This document shows positions 33,735-42,481 of a stretch of DNA of 64,000 nt, piece after piece; positions within the stretch are counted from its first letter, which is position 1; every line of letters begins with the position of its first letter. Origin of the DNA: JAPHSX01 sp050298555 (GTDB lineage: Bacteria > Pseudomonadota > Gammaproteobacteria > Thiohalomonadales > Thiohalomonadaceae); contig JBNKUL010000046.1 in the NCBI GenBank assembly GCA_050298555.1, positions 62,001 to 126,000 on the forward strand, in the 5' to 3' direction. The notes under the pieces are model-generated. The model made no database searches. It saw only the letters and a program-made list of their open reading frames with translations, and was not told the DNA's origin. Made by a program: the position numbers and the translations under genes.

Positions 33735-33803
33735 GCTGGGCAGTCATGCCCAGCTTCTGAGGCGGAGGTGATGCACAATGCTGGGCATGACTGCCCAGCC
33801 TAC
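33731..33803. repeat. 24-bp perfect inverted repeat between convergent kdkA and waaA
   Basis: Arms 33731-33754 and 33780-33803 are perfect reverse complements, beginning GTAGGCTGGGCA and ending TGCCCAGCCTAC. Each arm is itself a palindrome (GCTGGGCA-GTCA-TGCCCAGC). The kdkA TAG (33732-33734) and the waaA stop (33800-33802) both fall in the outer ends of the arms. It probably also works as a bidirectional terminator. Confidence 0.85.
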
Positions 33804-35050
33804 AGATACGCTTGTATCGCCTCCAGATAACGCCCCACCACATCGGCGTGTTGCGCCAGCGTCTCCTTGGCCCTTTCTCCCAATAGCCGGCGCCCCTTTT
33901 CATCCTGTAGCAGTGAGGCGAAGGCCGCGCCCAGCTCTTCTACCGATTGGACCTGCAGCAGTCCCTTGCCCTGTAGCAGGGTCTCGGTCTCTTCGCTGAA
34001 GTTTTCCATGTACGGTCCGGTGATTACTGCCTTGCCCAGTGCCGCCGGCTCGAGGAGGTTGTGGCCGCCCCGGGCCACCAGCGAACCGCCCATAAAGACC
34101 AGTTCGGCCCCAGCCATGAGGCCGCGCAGTTCGCCGAAGGTGTCGGCAATATAGAGCTGTGTCTCCGCGTTGGGCTGCTCACCCTTGCTGCGTATCTCGG
34201 TTGTTAGTCCGAATGGCTTTAGCTCACTCAGGATCGCTGCCAGCCGTTGCGGGTGGCGCGGTGCGATCACCAGCAACTCCTCCCTGCCGCTCCGTTGCCA
34301 CGCCTCGACGATCAGCCGCTCTTCGCCGTCGCGGCTGGAGGCGGCCAGCACGTAGTCGCGTCCCAGTTCGATGGCGGCCGGTGGCTCGCTGTTGAGGGTG
34401 GCGAACTTGATGTTGCCGACCATATGGCTGCGTTCAATCGGTGCACCCAGCTGGATGAAGCGCTCTCGATCCTCGTCGGAGCGGGTCAGTATCTGTGCGG
34501 TGCGGCGCAGGGTGTCGCGGTAGAGGCGGCGCAGCCACTGCGGGGCGTTCAGGGTCTTTGCCGAGACGCGGCCGTTGACGATGACGAGCGGCGTGCCCCC
34601 CTCGCTGCAGAGGCGGTAGAGGTTGGGCCACAGCTCGGTCTCCATAATCACGCCGAGGCGCGGCTGTGTCTGTGCCAGGAAGTGCTGCATCGCCTCGGGC
34701 CAGTCCAGCGGCAGGTAGCCATGTACTACCCCGGCGGGCAGCCTGTCGCGGGCGATGGCGCCGCTGCTGGCGGTGTTGCTGGTGAGCAGCAGGGGGAGCT
34801 CGGGCCGCTCCCGGTGCAGCGCCTCGATCAGCGGCAGCAGGGCGTTGACCTCACCCACCGAGGCGGCGTGGAACCAGACCGGGTTGTCTGCAAAACGGGG
34901 ATGCTGCTGGCCGCAGCGCTGCGGCGCATAGCGCTCGTCGTGATAACGACGTCCTTCGCGTCGGGTACGCCAGAGAATATAGGGGGTGAGCAGCCACAAT
35001 AGTGACCTATAGATGAGGAGCGGAATGAGGGGGGGCTTGCGCATCATCAT
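33800..35050 (-). CDS. waaA: 3-deoxy-D-manno-octulosonic acid transferase
   Basis: The 416-residue GT30 enzyme has an N-terminal membrane anchor (about 7-25), the acceptor-side motif WFHAASVGEVNAL with the catalytic Glu, IMETELWPN, and a C-terminal CMP-Kdo-binding segment (FMGGSLVARGGHNLLEPA). It transfers Kdo from CMP-Kdo to the lipid A precursor. The first three codons are all ATG, so the exact start may be 35050, 35047 or 35044. It overlaps the acyltransferase stop by four bases, forming an LPS assembly operon with that gene. Confidence 0.94.
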   Translation of the reverse strand: MMMRKPPLIPLLIYRSLLWLLTPYILWRTRREGRRYHDERYAPQRCGQQHPRFADNPVWFHAASVGEVNALLPLIEALHRERPELPLLLTSNTASSGAIARDRLPAGVVHGYLPLDWPEAMQHFLAQTQPRLGVIMETELWPNLYRLCSEGGTPLVIVNGRVSAKTLNAPQWLRRLYRDTLRRTAQILTRSDEDRERFIQLGAPIERSHMVGNIKFATLNSEPPAAIELGRDYVLAASSRDGEERLIVEAWQRSGREELLVIAPRHPQRLAAILSELKPFGLTTEIRSKGEQPNAETQLYIADTFGELRGLMAGAELVFMGGSLVARGGHNLLEPAALGKAVITGPYMENFSEETETLLQGKGLLQVQSVEELGAAFASLLQDEKGRRLLGERAKETLAQHADVVGRYLEAIQAYL

Positions 35051-35970
35051 CGGTAGGGGTTGGGCTCGCCATCGGGTCGCGTCTTATAGCGGCGGTGTGC
35101 CCATAGGTACTGGTCCGGCACCTCGCGCACGTGCGCCTCGATGAACTGGTTCACCCGGGTGGCGTCAGCCACATCGTCGCCGCTGGGGAATGCCTCCATC
35201 GGTGGCAGCAGGCGCATGCGGTAGCCCAGGCCGCCGGGCAGGCGCTCGAAGTTGATCGGCACGATGGGCGCCTTCGACATTTTGGCAAGGCGTGCGGTGG
35301 CGGTGATGGTGGCGGTGGAGACCCCCATGAAGGGGGCGAAGACGGAGCGGTCGGCGCCCAGGTCCTGGTCCGGCGAGTACCAGACGATCTCGCCTTTCTT
35401 TAAGGCCTTGACCATGCCGCGAAGGTCGTCGGTGTTAATTACCCCGGCGTAGTCGCGCTGGCGGTAGCTGCGCATCAGCGACTCGTAGAGGGGGTTCTTC
35501 GCCGGCTTGACCAGGATGTGGAAGGGGAGGTGCATCGCCAGCAGGCGGCCACAGATCAGCATGCTGGTGAAGTGGCCGCCCATCATGATCGCCCCGCGCC
35601 CCTGTGCCAGGGCCGCCTCCATATGCTCCATCCCCTCGATATGGGTCAGCCGCTCCAGGTAGCGCGGCGAGCGCCACCAGCCGTAGGGCACCTCCAGTAG
35701 CGCGGTGGCGCTGTAGTGGAAGTTGCGCCTCGCCAGGGTGCGACGCTGCCGCTCATCCAGTTCGGGAAAGCTGAGGCGCAGGTTGGTCTCGACGATACGA
35801 CGGCGCCGCGGCAGCAGGGTGAAGAGCAGCTCGCCGATGAGCCGCCCCGCCAGCAGCATGGCCGGGTAGGGGAGCAGGGTGAAGAGCCGCAGCAGCCCCA
35901 GCCCCAGCCAGGTGGGCCAGTGGCGCGGGGCGAGGTAGTCGGTGGCTTTGAACGGGGGCGCAGCCGCCAT
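35047..35970 (-). CDS. LpxL/HtrB-type lipid A late acyltransferase
   Basis: The 307-residue membrane-anchored protein belongs to the lysophospholipid/lauroyl acyltransferase family that adds secondary acyl chains to Kdo-lipid A. A hydrophobic helix lies at about 18-50, and the conserved NFHYSATALLEVP, IPINFERLPGG and YLWAHRRYKTRP segments are present. The catalytic His is in MGGHFTSMLICG, but the expected HX4(D/E) acid is Leu here. Either the acid comes from elsewhere or activity is altered. It leads into waaA by an ATGA-type overlap. Confidence 0.88.
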   Translation of the reverse strand: MAAAPPFKATDYLAPRHWPTWLGLGLLRLFTLLPYPAMLLAGRLIGELLFTLLPRRRRIVETNLRLSFPELDERQRRTLARRNFHYSATALLEVPYGWWRSPRYLERLTHIEGMEHMEAALAQGRGAIMMGGHFTSMLICGRLLAMHLPFHILVKPAKNPLYESLMRSYRQRDYAGVINTDDLRGMVKALKKGEIVWYSPDQDLGADRSVFAPFMGVSTATITATARLAKMSKAPIVPINFERLPGGLGYRMRLLPPMEAFPSGDDVADATRVNQFIEAHVREVPDQYLWAHRRYKTRPDGEPNPYR

Positions 35971-35979
35971 GCTAAACGG

Positions 35980-37284
35980 TTATTCCAGCCAGCCGTTGAC
36001 CTGCGCGATGTCCTCTTCGCTAAGGCTGCCTGCCGCCTGCTTCAGCTTGAGGGTGGCGAGCAGGTAGTCGTAGCGGGCGCGGGCATATTCGCTCTGCGCG
36101 CCGTAGCGCACCTGCTGGGCGTTGAGTACGTCGACGGCGGTGCGGGTGCCCACCTCGAAGCCGGCCTGGGTCGCCTCCAGCGCGGTCTGTGCCGAGGAGA
36201 GGGCCTGCTTGCGCGCCTTTACCTGACCGATGCCGGCCACTACGCCGAGGTAGGCGCTACGCACCTCACGCTCGGTGGCGCGGCGCCGCCCTTCCAGCGA
36301 CTCCTGCGCCTGGGCGAGCAGGGCGCGGGCCTCGCGGCTCTGGGCGGTGGTGAGGCCGCCGGAGTAGATCGGCACGTTCAGCTGGATGCCGATGCTGGTG
36401 TTGGTGGCTTCACTGCCGGATGAGTAGTCGGTGGTGTCGGAGTAGCTGTGGGCGCCCACCAGGTCGAGGGTGGGGTAGTGCCCCGCCTCGCGACGCTTAA
36501 GCTCCTCGGCGGCGGCGCGGGCGGCGGCCTCGGCCGCGATCAACGAGAGGTTCTGGCCGCGCGCCTTCTCCACCCACTGGTCGATATCAGCCGGGTTGGG
36601 GGTGTTGAGCGGCACCGCCTCCTGCAGGGTGGCGGGGGCCTGGGGGGCCTGGCCGGTGATCTCACGCAGCGCCTCGCGGGCGATATCCAGGCCGTTGCGG
36701 GCGGCGATCTCGGCGGCCACTGCGGCGTCGTAGCCGGCCTGGGCCTCGTGCACGTCGGTGATGGCGGTAAGGCCCACCTCGAAGCGCTGCTGGGTCTGGC
36801 GCAGCTGCTGGCTGATGGCGCGCTTGGAGGCCTCGGCGGTGGCGAGGCTGTCCTGGGCAGCGAGCAGGTTGAAGTAGGCCTCGGCGACGCGCAGGATCAG
36901 TCCCTGGCGTGCCGCCTCGACCTCGGCGTTGGCCTTGGCGATGCCCGCGTCGGCTACCTTCAACCGCTTGTAGTAGTCGTGGTGGTAGAGGCTTTGCGAC
37001 AGGCTGAGGGTGTAGCCGTTGGAGTCGAAGTCCTCGCTACCGATGCCGGTGATGTCGCGCGAGTTCTGGGTGACGTTGCCACTCAGGTTGATCTGCGGCA
37101 GCAGCGCGGCGCGGCTCTGGGCTCGTCCCTGCTGCGCTGCCTGGTTGCCCGCCTCGGCGGCGCGCAGGGTGGGGTCACTCTGCTGTGCCATACGGTAGGC
37201 GTCGAGCAGGTCTTCGGCCTGCAGGGAGGCGGCGCCCAGCATCAGTGCCGAGGCGGTGGCGAACTTCAACATAACAGATTTCAT
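35980..37284 (-). CDS. tolC: TolC-family outer-membrane channel
   Basis: The 434-residue protein has a signal peptide cleaved near LQA|ED and two internally repeated coiled-coil/beta halves typical of TolC (LLDAYRMAQQSDPTLRAAE; SLSQSLYHHDYYKRL; VEVGTRTAVDVLNAQQ). It forms the trimeric exit duct of efflux pumps and type I secretion systems. It lies beside LPS genes and pcm, as in several gammaproteobacteria. No pump genes adjoin it, so it probably serves several systems. Confidence 0.92.
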   Translation of the reverse strand: MKSVMLKFATASALMLGAASLQAEDLLDAYRMAQQSDPTLRAAEAGNQAAQQGRAQSRAALLPQINLSGNVTQNSRDITGIGSEDFDSNGYTLSLSQSLYHHDYYKRLKVADAGIAKANAEVEAARQGLILRVAEAYFNLLAAQDSLATAEASKRAISQQLRQTQQRFEVGLTAITDVHEAQAGYDAAVAAEIAARNGLDIAREALREITGQAPQAPATLQEAVPLNTPNPADIDQWVEKARGQNLSLIAAEAAARAAAEELKRREAGHYPTLDLVGAHSYSDTTDYSSGSEATNTSIGIQLNVPIYSGGLTTAQSREARALLAQAQESLEGRRRATEREVRSAYLGVVAGIGQVKARKQALSSAQTALEATQAGFEVGTRTAVDVLNAQQVRYGAQSEYARARYDYLLATLKLKQAAGSLSEEDIAQVNGWLE

Positions 37285-37443
37285 TTCTTGTCCCTTTGCG
37301 GCGTTTCTGTCAGCGGGGTAAGTCTACTACCAATAAAGCCGGTTGCCTAAAACCGCTTCTCCGCCGAGGAATATTAGGAATTGCTTATATGGTGAGGCGG
37401 CGCCGGGAAGAAATCAAGAGAAAAGCGCTCGGGTATGGGGAAG

Positions 37444-37469
37444 GCCGTGCCCGCAGCAGCGGGCACGGC
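37444..37469 (-). terminator. hairpin downstream of pcm
   Basis: GCCGTGCCCGC-AGCA-GCGGGCACGGC gives a perfect 11-bp stem with a 4-base loop, five bases beyond the pcm stop. There is no T run, so it is a weak intrinsic terminator or an mRNA-stabilising hairpin. The rest of the 190-base tolC-pcm spacer shows no gene. Confidence 0.55.
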
Positions 37470-37474
37470 AAGGA

Positions 37475-38137
37475 TTAGAACTGGAATTGCTCGGTGCTGG
37501 GGGCGTTGCGCAGCGGCGCCAGTTCGGTCTCGAAGACCATCTCTTCGCGCCACTCGTTGGCGCTGACGCGGGTGATGAGGGTGCCCTCCATTACCGGGCC
37601 CTCACCCAGTACCACGAACAGGCGGCCGCCAATCTGCAGCTCCTCCTTGAGGCGCTCCGGCAGGCTGGGCAGGGAGCCGGTGACGCAGATCACGTCGTAG
37701 GGGGCGGAGCTGCTCCAGCCGGTGGCGGCGTCGCCAATCATGACGTGGACGTTGTCCACACCCTGGGCTGCCAGGCGCTGTTTGGCAGCCTCGGCCAGCT
37801 CTTCGTTGATCTCCACAGAGAGAACCTGGCGCGCCATGCTGGCCAGTAGCGCGGTGACGTAGCCGCTGCCGGTGCCGACCTCCAGTACCTTGTCGTCGGG
37901 CTGAACCTTGAGGGCCTGCAGCATACGTGCCTCGACCTTGGGGAACATCATGCGTTCGCCGTGGCCGATGGGCAGCTCCATGTCGACGAAGGCGAGGTTG
38001 CGTTGCGCCGGGGCGACGAACTCCTCGCGCGGGCAGCGCATGATGGTGTCGAGTACCTGCTCATCCAGCACGTCCCAGGGGCGGATCTGCTGCTCAATCA
38101 GGTTGTGGCGTGCCAGCTCAAGGTTGATCTCGGCCAT
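37475..38137 (-). CDS. pcm: protein-L-isoaspartate O-methyltransferase
   Basis: The 220-residue SAM-dependent methyltransferase has motif I VLEVGTGSGYVTALLA and the family block QIRPWDVLDEQV. The isoaspartate-binding loop is modified: VDMELPIGHGERM is seen where canonical Pcm has a PIGxGQTISxP type sequence. It repairs damaged Asp/Asn residues by methylating L-isoaspartate. Because that loop deviates, a related methyltransferase role is possible. It lies upstream of tolC on the minus strand and divergent from thiC. Confidence 0.85.
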   Translation of the reverse strand: MAEINLELARHNLIEQQIRPWDVLDEQVLDTIMRCPREEFVAPAQRNLAFVDMELPIGHGERMMFPKVEARMLQALKVQPDDKVLEVGTGSGYVTALLASMARQVLSVEINEELAEAAKQRLAAQGVDNVHVMIGDAATGWSSSAPYDVICVTGSLPSLPERLKEELQIGGRLFVVLGEGPVMEGTLITRVSANEWREEMVFETELAPLRNAPSTEQFQF

Positions 38138-38355
38138 GGTGGTTAACTCCCCTATCTATCTCTATCTATTCTCAATTCTGCGCCAAAGGGTAAGCGCATG
38201 GCGCGGGCCAGGCAAGCGCAGCTTGGTGATGGGCGTATAAGGCGGCTTTTGCATGTAACAGGCGTATTTTCTTACTTGTTGATTTTGTAAGGTTTTTCCC
38301 CTTTCAGGGGGAGAGCCTTACTTGAGTGTTTGGGTTAGATACTATACCCTTGGAC

Positions 38356-38455
38356 GTTACCGCTAGGGGCGTTGGCGGCCGCAAGACGAGGCACCAACTG
38401 AGATGTACCCTTTGAACCTGATCCAGTTAATGCTGGCGTAGGGAAGCTGGCCGCC
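38356..38455 (+). promoter_or_regulatory. thiamine pyrophosphate (TPP) riboswitch
   Basis: The thi-box consensus is clear: AGGGG near 38364, CTGAGATG at 38398-38405, ACCCTTTGAACCTGATC at 38407-38423 and GCTGGCGTAGGGA at 38432-38444. A weak promoter candidate, TTGAGT-15-TATACC (38322-38348), would start RNA at about this position. It lies 50-150 bases before thiC and should lower its expression when TPP is abundant. The remaining part of the 365-base pcm-thiC spacer holds a degenerate CCCCTTTCAGGGG palindrome (38299-38311) and no gene. Confidence 0.95.
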
Positions 38456-38502
38456 CCAGTTAATCAACGGCGCTCACCTTCCCCCTTCCCGGAGTATTTG
38501 TC

Positions 38503-40359
38503 ATGAGCGCCATCCCAGAAGAGTTTCAGAAGAAGACCTCGCTGCTGTCCGAAGAGGTCACCATGCCCTTCCCCAAGTCGAAGAAGATCTACGTCGAGGG
38601 CTCCCGTGCCGATATCCGCGTGCCGATGCGCGAGGTGAGCCAGGACGACACCATGACCTCCGGCTCGCCGGAGACGAACCCGCCGATCTATGTCTACGAT
38701 ACCTCCGGTCCCTACACCGACCCGGAGGCGAAGATCGACCTGATGGCTGGTCTGCCCGCGCTACGCGAGAAGTGGATCGAGGAGCGCGGCGATAGCGAGC
38801 AGCTCGACGGCCCCACCTCCAAATACGGTATCGAGCGGCAGAACGATCCGGAACTGGCCAGCCTGCGCTTCGAGCACATTCGCAATCCGCGCCGCGCCAA
38901 AGCAGGAAAGAACGTCTCGCAGATGCACTACGCGCGCCAGGGGATCATCACCCCCGAGATGGAGTTCGTGGCGATCCGCGAGAACAACAAGCTGCAGGAG
39001 ATGAAGGCAGACCCGGCCTACGCCAAGCTGCTGCGCCAGCACGCGGGCCAGGATTACGGCGCCAACATCCCCGAGGCGATCACCCCCGAGTTCGTGCGCC
39101 AGGAGATCGCCGAGGGGCGTGCCATCATCCCCGCCAATATCAACCACCCGGAGCTGGAGCCGATGATCATCGGCCGCAACTTCCGCGTGAAGATCAACAC
39201 CAACATCGGCAACTCCGCCGTCACCTCATCGATTGAGGAAGAGGTGGAGAAGCTGGTCTGGTCCTGCCGTTGGGGTGGCGACACCCTGATGGACCTCTCC
39301 ACCGGCAGCAACATCCACGAGACCCGTGAGTGGATTCTGCGCAACTCGCCGGTACCGATCGGTACCGTGCCGATCTACCAGGCGCTGGAGAAGGTCAACG
39401 GCGTGGCCGAGGACCTCACCTGGGAGATCTTCCGCGATACCCTGATCGAACAGGCCGAGCAGGGTGTCGACTACTTCACCATCCACGCCGGGGTGCTGCT
39501 GCGTTACGTACCGCTCACCGCCGAGCGCGTTACCGGTATCGTCTCGCGCGGCGGTTCCATCATGGCCAAGTGGTGTCTCGCCCACCACGAAGAGAGCTTC
39601 CTCTACACCCACTTCGAGGAGATCTGCGAGATCATGAAGGCCTACGACGTCGCCTTCTCCCTCGGCGACGGCCTGCGTCCGGGTTGTTTGGCCGACGCAA
39701 ACGATGCCGCCCAGTTCGGCGAGCTGGAGACCCTGGGCGAGCTGACCAAGATCGCCTGGGAGCACGACTGCCAGGTGATCATCGAAGGCCCCGGCCACGT
39801 GCCGATGCAGAAGATTAAGGAGAACATGGACAAGGAGCTGGAGGCGTGCCACGAGGCCCCCTTCTATACCCTCGGCCCGCTGGTCACCGATATCTCCCCC
39901 GGCTACGACCACTTCAGCTCCGGCATCGGTGCCGCGCAGATCGGCTGGTATGGCACCGCCATGCTCTGCTATGTCACGCCGAAGGAGCACCTCGGCCTGC
40001 CCAACAAGGAAGATGTGCGTGAGGGGATCATCACCTACAAGGTCTCCGCCCACGCCGCCGACCTGGCCAAGGGCTTCCCCGGTGCCCAGGTGCAGGACAA
40101 CGCCATGTCCAAGGCGCGCTTCGAGTTCCGCTGGCACGACCAGTTCGCCCTCGCCCTGGATCCGGAAAAGGCGATGGCCTTCCATGACGAGACCATGCCC
40201 GCCGAGGCGCACAAGGTCGCCCACTTCTGCTCCATGTGCGGGCCGAAGTTCTGCTCCATGAAGATCTCGCAGGAGGTGCGCGACTTTGCCGAAAAGGGGA
40301 TGAATGAAATGTCGGTGAAGTTTAAAGAGGCCGGGGCGGAGATTTATAAGGAAGTTTAA
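38503..40359 (+). CDS. thiC: phosphomethylpyrimidine synthase
   Basis: The 618-residue radical-SAM enzyme converts aminoimidazole ribotide to hydroxymethylpyrimidine phosphate for thiamine synthesis. The C-terminal cluster motif CSMCGPKFCSM (CX2CX4C) is intact, and conserved blocks such as EFVAIRENN, GDGLRPGC and GPGHVPM are present. The start ATG has GGAG upstream and follows a TPP riboswitch. The length matches the family. It is monocistronic, with a REP palindrome just after the stop. Confidence 0.97.
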   Translation: MSAIPEEFQKKTSLLSEEVTMPFPKSKKIYVEGSRADIRVPMREVSQDDTMTSGSPETNPPIYVYDTSGPYTDPEAKIDLMAGLPALREKWIEERGDSEQLDGPTSKYGIERQNDPELASLRFEHIRNPRRAKAGKNVSQMHYARQGIITPEMEFVAIRENNKLQEMKADPAYAKLLRQHAGQDYGANIPEAITPEFVRQEIAEGRAIIPANINHPELEPMIIGRNFRVKINTNIGNSAVTSSIEEEVEKLVWSCRWGGDTLMDLSTGSNIHETREWILRNSPVPIGTVPIYQALEKVNGVAEDLTWEIFRDTLIEQAEQGVDYFTIHAGVLLRYVPLTAERVTGIVSRGGSIMAKWCLAHHEESFLYTHFEEICEIMKAYDVAFSLGDGLRPGCLADANDAAQFGELETLGELTKIAWEHDCQVIIEGPGHVPMQKIKENMDKELEACHEAPFYTLGPLVTDISPGYDHFSSGIGAAQIGWYGTAMLCYVTPKEHLGLPNKEDVREGIITYKVSAHAADLAKGFPGAQVQDNAMSKARFEFRWHDQFALALDPEKAMAFHDETMPAEAHKVAHFCSMCGPKFCSMKISQEVRDFAEKGMNEMSVKFKEAGAEIYKEV

Positions 40360-40367
40360 GTGCTGGA

Positions 40368-40391
40368 TGGGCACGGACGTGCCCAACCTAC
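40368..40391. repeat. REP-family palindrome after thiC
   Basis: TGGGCACG-GA-CGTGCCCA forms a perfect 8-bp hairpin and continues into ACCTAC, like the repeats at 24619 and 33731. It lies in the convergent thiC/DUF938 junction and could act as a terminator. Confidence 0.5.
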
Positions 40392-40393
40392 AC

Positions 40394-40996
40394 CTACTGT
40401 TTCCTCCACAACAAAATCCGGTTATTCACCGGCATCTCAATATCCTCTTCCAGAACCAGACCCAACGGTTCGGCAACCTGCTTCAGCCACGTCACATCGC
40501 GCAAGCCTCGATGCTCTTCCATGGAGCGTATCCAGCGGTCGAAGCGCCAGTTGCTTTCGCTGGTGTGTTCGCCGTCGTACATAAAGGGACCGTAGAGCAG
40601 GAAGGGGGCGCCGGGCTTTAACAACTGCGCCACGCCCTGGAGCATCGCCTCTACGGCCTCACTCGGCATGATGTGGGCGGTGTTGGCGGAGAAGATGGCG
40701 TCGAACTGTTGCTCGGGCCAGGGGCCGTTGAGGGCGTCGAGGGTAATGGGGCGGTGAAGGTTGGGTAGCGGTGCTTCATCGAGCCACAGGTTGATGCCCT
40801 CTTGCATCGCTTCGAGGTCACTGCAATGCCACTGGATATTCGGCAGGGCGGCGGCGAAGGTGACGGCGTGTTGGCCGGTGCCGCTGCCGATCTCCAGCAG
40901 CTCACCGCCGGGCGGCAGTTTGGCCTGGAGCACTTCAAGTATCGGTGCGGCGTTTTCCTCGCACGCCTCGGCGTAGGGTTTGCGTTGGTTACTCAT
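40394..40996 (-). CDS. DUF938 family SAM-dependent methyltransferase
   Basis: The 200-residue protein has the DUF938 opening RKPYAEACEENAAPILEVL and a class I methyltransferase motif LLEIGSGTGQHAVTFA, with later blocks FSANTAHIMPSEAV and LLYGPFMYDGEHT. It should be a cytoplasmic SAM-dependent methyltransferase of unknown substrate. It is convergent with thiC and transcribed alone, about 80 bases downstream of the GH100 gene's end on the same strand. Confidence 0.9.
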   Translation of the reverse strand: MSNQRKPYAEACEENAAPILEVLQAKLPPGGELLEIGSGTGQHAVTFAAALPNIQWHCSDLEAMQEGINLWLDEAPLPNLHRPITLDALNGPWPEQQFDAIFSANTAHIMPSEAVEAMLQGVAQLLKPGAPFLLYGPFMYDGEHTSESNWRFDRWIRSMEEHRGLRDVTWLKQVAEPLGLVLEEDIEMPVNNRILLWRKQ

Positions 40997-41075
40997 GGAA
41001 TTTCAGGCTAATTGGGTAGTGGGACTATTTTACTGATGGCATAGGGCGGGAAAAACAAGCCCCGACATGCCGGCC

Positions 41076-42431
41076 TTAGTCGAACAGCATTTTGTCGAAG
41101 ATCGCGCCGGCCTCCGGGTTCTCCATCAGTTCGTGGGCGATGATATAGCCGGTGGCGCTCCAGGTCTGGAAGAAGTTGGCGCGCCGACCGATGAGACTGC
41201 CGAGGCGGCCATCATAGTACTCCGGCCATCGGTCGTTCATCAGCCGCTCACCGCTGCTGACGAAGGCGCGTTCGGCGAGGTCGAAACGGCCGCTGCGGCG
41301 TGCGGCGGCGATGAAACTCCAGAGTAGTGTCGGCCAGTTACCGGCGTTGTGGTAACTCCAGGCGGCGTTCTTGGGGTCGCTACCGGTCATAAACATCCAC
41401 TCCTTGCCCTCGACGGCGGGGTAGCAGATCTTCAGCGGCATCTCGCCGACAAGTTGGTCCCAGTGGTGGTGATAGAGGCGCATGATCGCCTGTGCCTCGC
41501 CATCGTCGGCGAGACCGAAGAGGATGGAGAGCAGGTTGCCGAAGGCGAAGAAGCGAAAGTCGATACGGCTGGGTCCGACGTTGCCAACCAGGTAGCCGCT
41601 GCCCGGCTTGAGCCAACCGTCGGTCCAGTCGGGGATGCTCTCGGGGTAGACGTTGAGCACGTTTTGCACATCGAGACCGAACTCCTCGGAGTGAAAGCGG
41701 TGAATATCATTCAGGCGGTCACGCCCCATCCAGTAGTAGATGCGCACGTAGGAGAGCAGGGCCCTGGTGCGGATGGCCACCACTCTGTGCAACTCCCGGT
41801 TCTCGTCATGATTATGCAGTACCTCGCTGGCGGTGCGCAGCAGGCCGTAGAAGAGTGCCTGAATCTCCAGCGGATGGCCGTAGACGCCCATGCGGCGGTC
41901 GATCATGAAGGAGGCATCGGGGACCAGCATGGTGGGGGAGGTCTCGAAGCTCTCCTTGAGGTAGAGGCCGAGCGCCTGGCGGATACACTCCTGCACGTCC
42001 TCCCGCTCGCCAAAGGCGTCGTCGCCAGAGACGCGCATATAGGCCCGCAGCAGGAACATCCACCACATGGTTGAATCGACCGGGGCGACGCGGCCGATGG
42101 CACTCTCGCCGAAATCGGCCAGCAGGCTCTCCTCTCCGTCCCTGGTGACGACACGAAAGCTGGCAGGCATCAGCCCGGTGGCGCGGGTGTGGCCGGGCAT
42201 TACCGTCTGCTGGCTGCGCAGGCGCATCACCGTGGTGAGAAAGTTGCGCACGATTTCGTAGTCCCCGCGCATCAGGTAGACGATGGCGGAGGGAACGAAG
42301 TCGCGCACGAAGCACTCGTCATAGTTCGGGGCGGCGGGTCTGGGATCACAGGCCGCGGTCGTGCCTATCGGCTCCCCCCTGTAGTAGAGGACCGATTTAT
42401 AGAGCAGCTCTGTGGCGGAATGAAGGGGCAT
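41076..42431 (-). CDS. glycoside hydrolase family 100 alkaline/neutral invertase
   Basis: The 451-residue protein resembles cyanobacterial and plant alkaline/neutral invertases. Matching blocks are ECFVRDFVPSAIVYL (with C and R variants), VDSTMWWMFLLRAYMR, PDASFMIDRRMGVYGHPLEIQALFY and AAWSYHNAGNWPTLLW. These enzymes hydrolyse sucrose to glucose and fructose in the cytoplasm; no signal peptide is seen. In an autotroph the substrate would be sucrose made as a compatible solute or reserve, though no sucrose synthesis gene is nearby. Its scattered distribution makes horizontal acquisition possible. Confidence 0.88.
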   Translation of the reverse strand: MPLHSATELLYKSVLYYRGEPIGTTAACDPRPAAPNYDECFVRDFVPSAIVYLMRGDYEIVRNFLTTVMRLRSQQTVMPGHTRATGLMPASFRVVTRDGEESLLADFGESAIGRVAPVDSTMWWMFLLRAYMRVSGDDAFGEREDVQECIRQALGLYLKESFETSPTMLVPDASFMIDRRMGVYGHPLEIQALFYGLLRTASEVLHNHDENRELHRVVAIRTRALLSYVRIYYWMGRDRLNDIHRFHSEEFGLDVQNVLNVYPESIPDWTDGWLKPGSGYLVGNVGPSRIDFRFFAFGNLLSILFGLADDGEAQAIMRLYHHHWDQLVGEMPLKICYPAVEGKEWMFMTGSDPKNAAWSYHNAGNWPTLLWSFIAAARRSGRFDLAERAFVSSGERLMNDRWPEYYDGRLGSLIGRRANFFQTWSATGYIIAHELMENPEAGAIFDKMLFD

Positions 42432-42481
42432 GCCATTGATAATAGCCCCCCTTCGCCGGATGTGTGAACTCGTCTTGCCCT

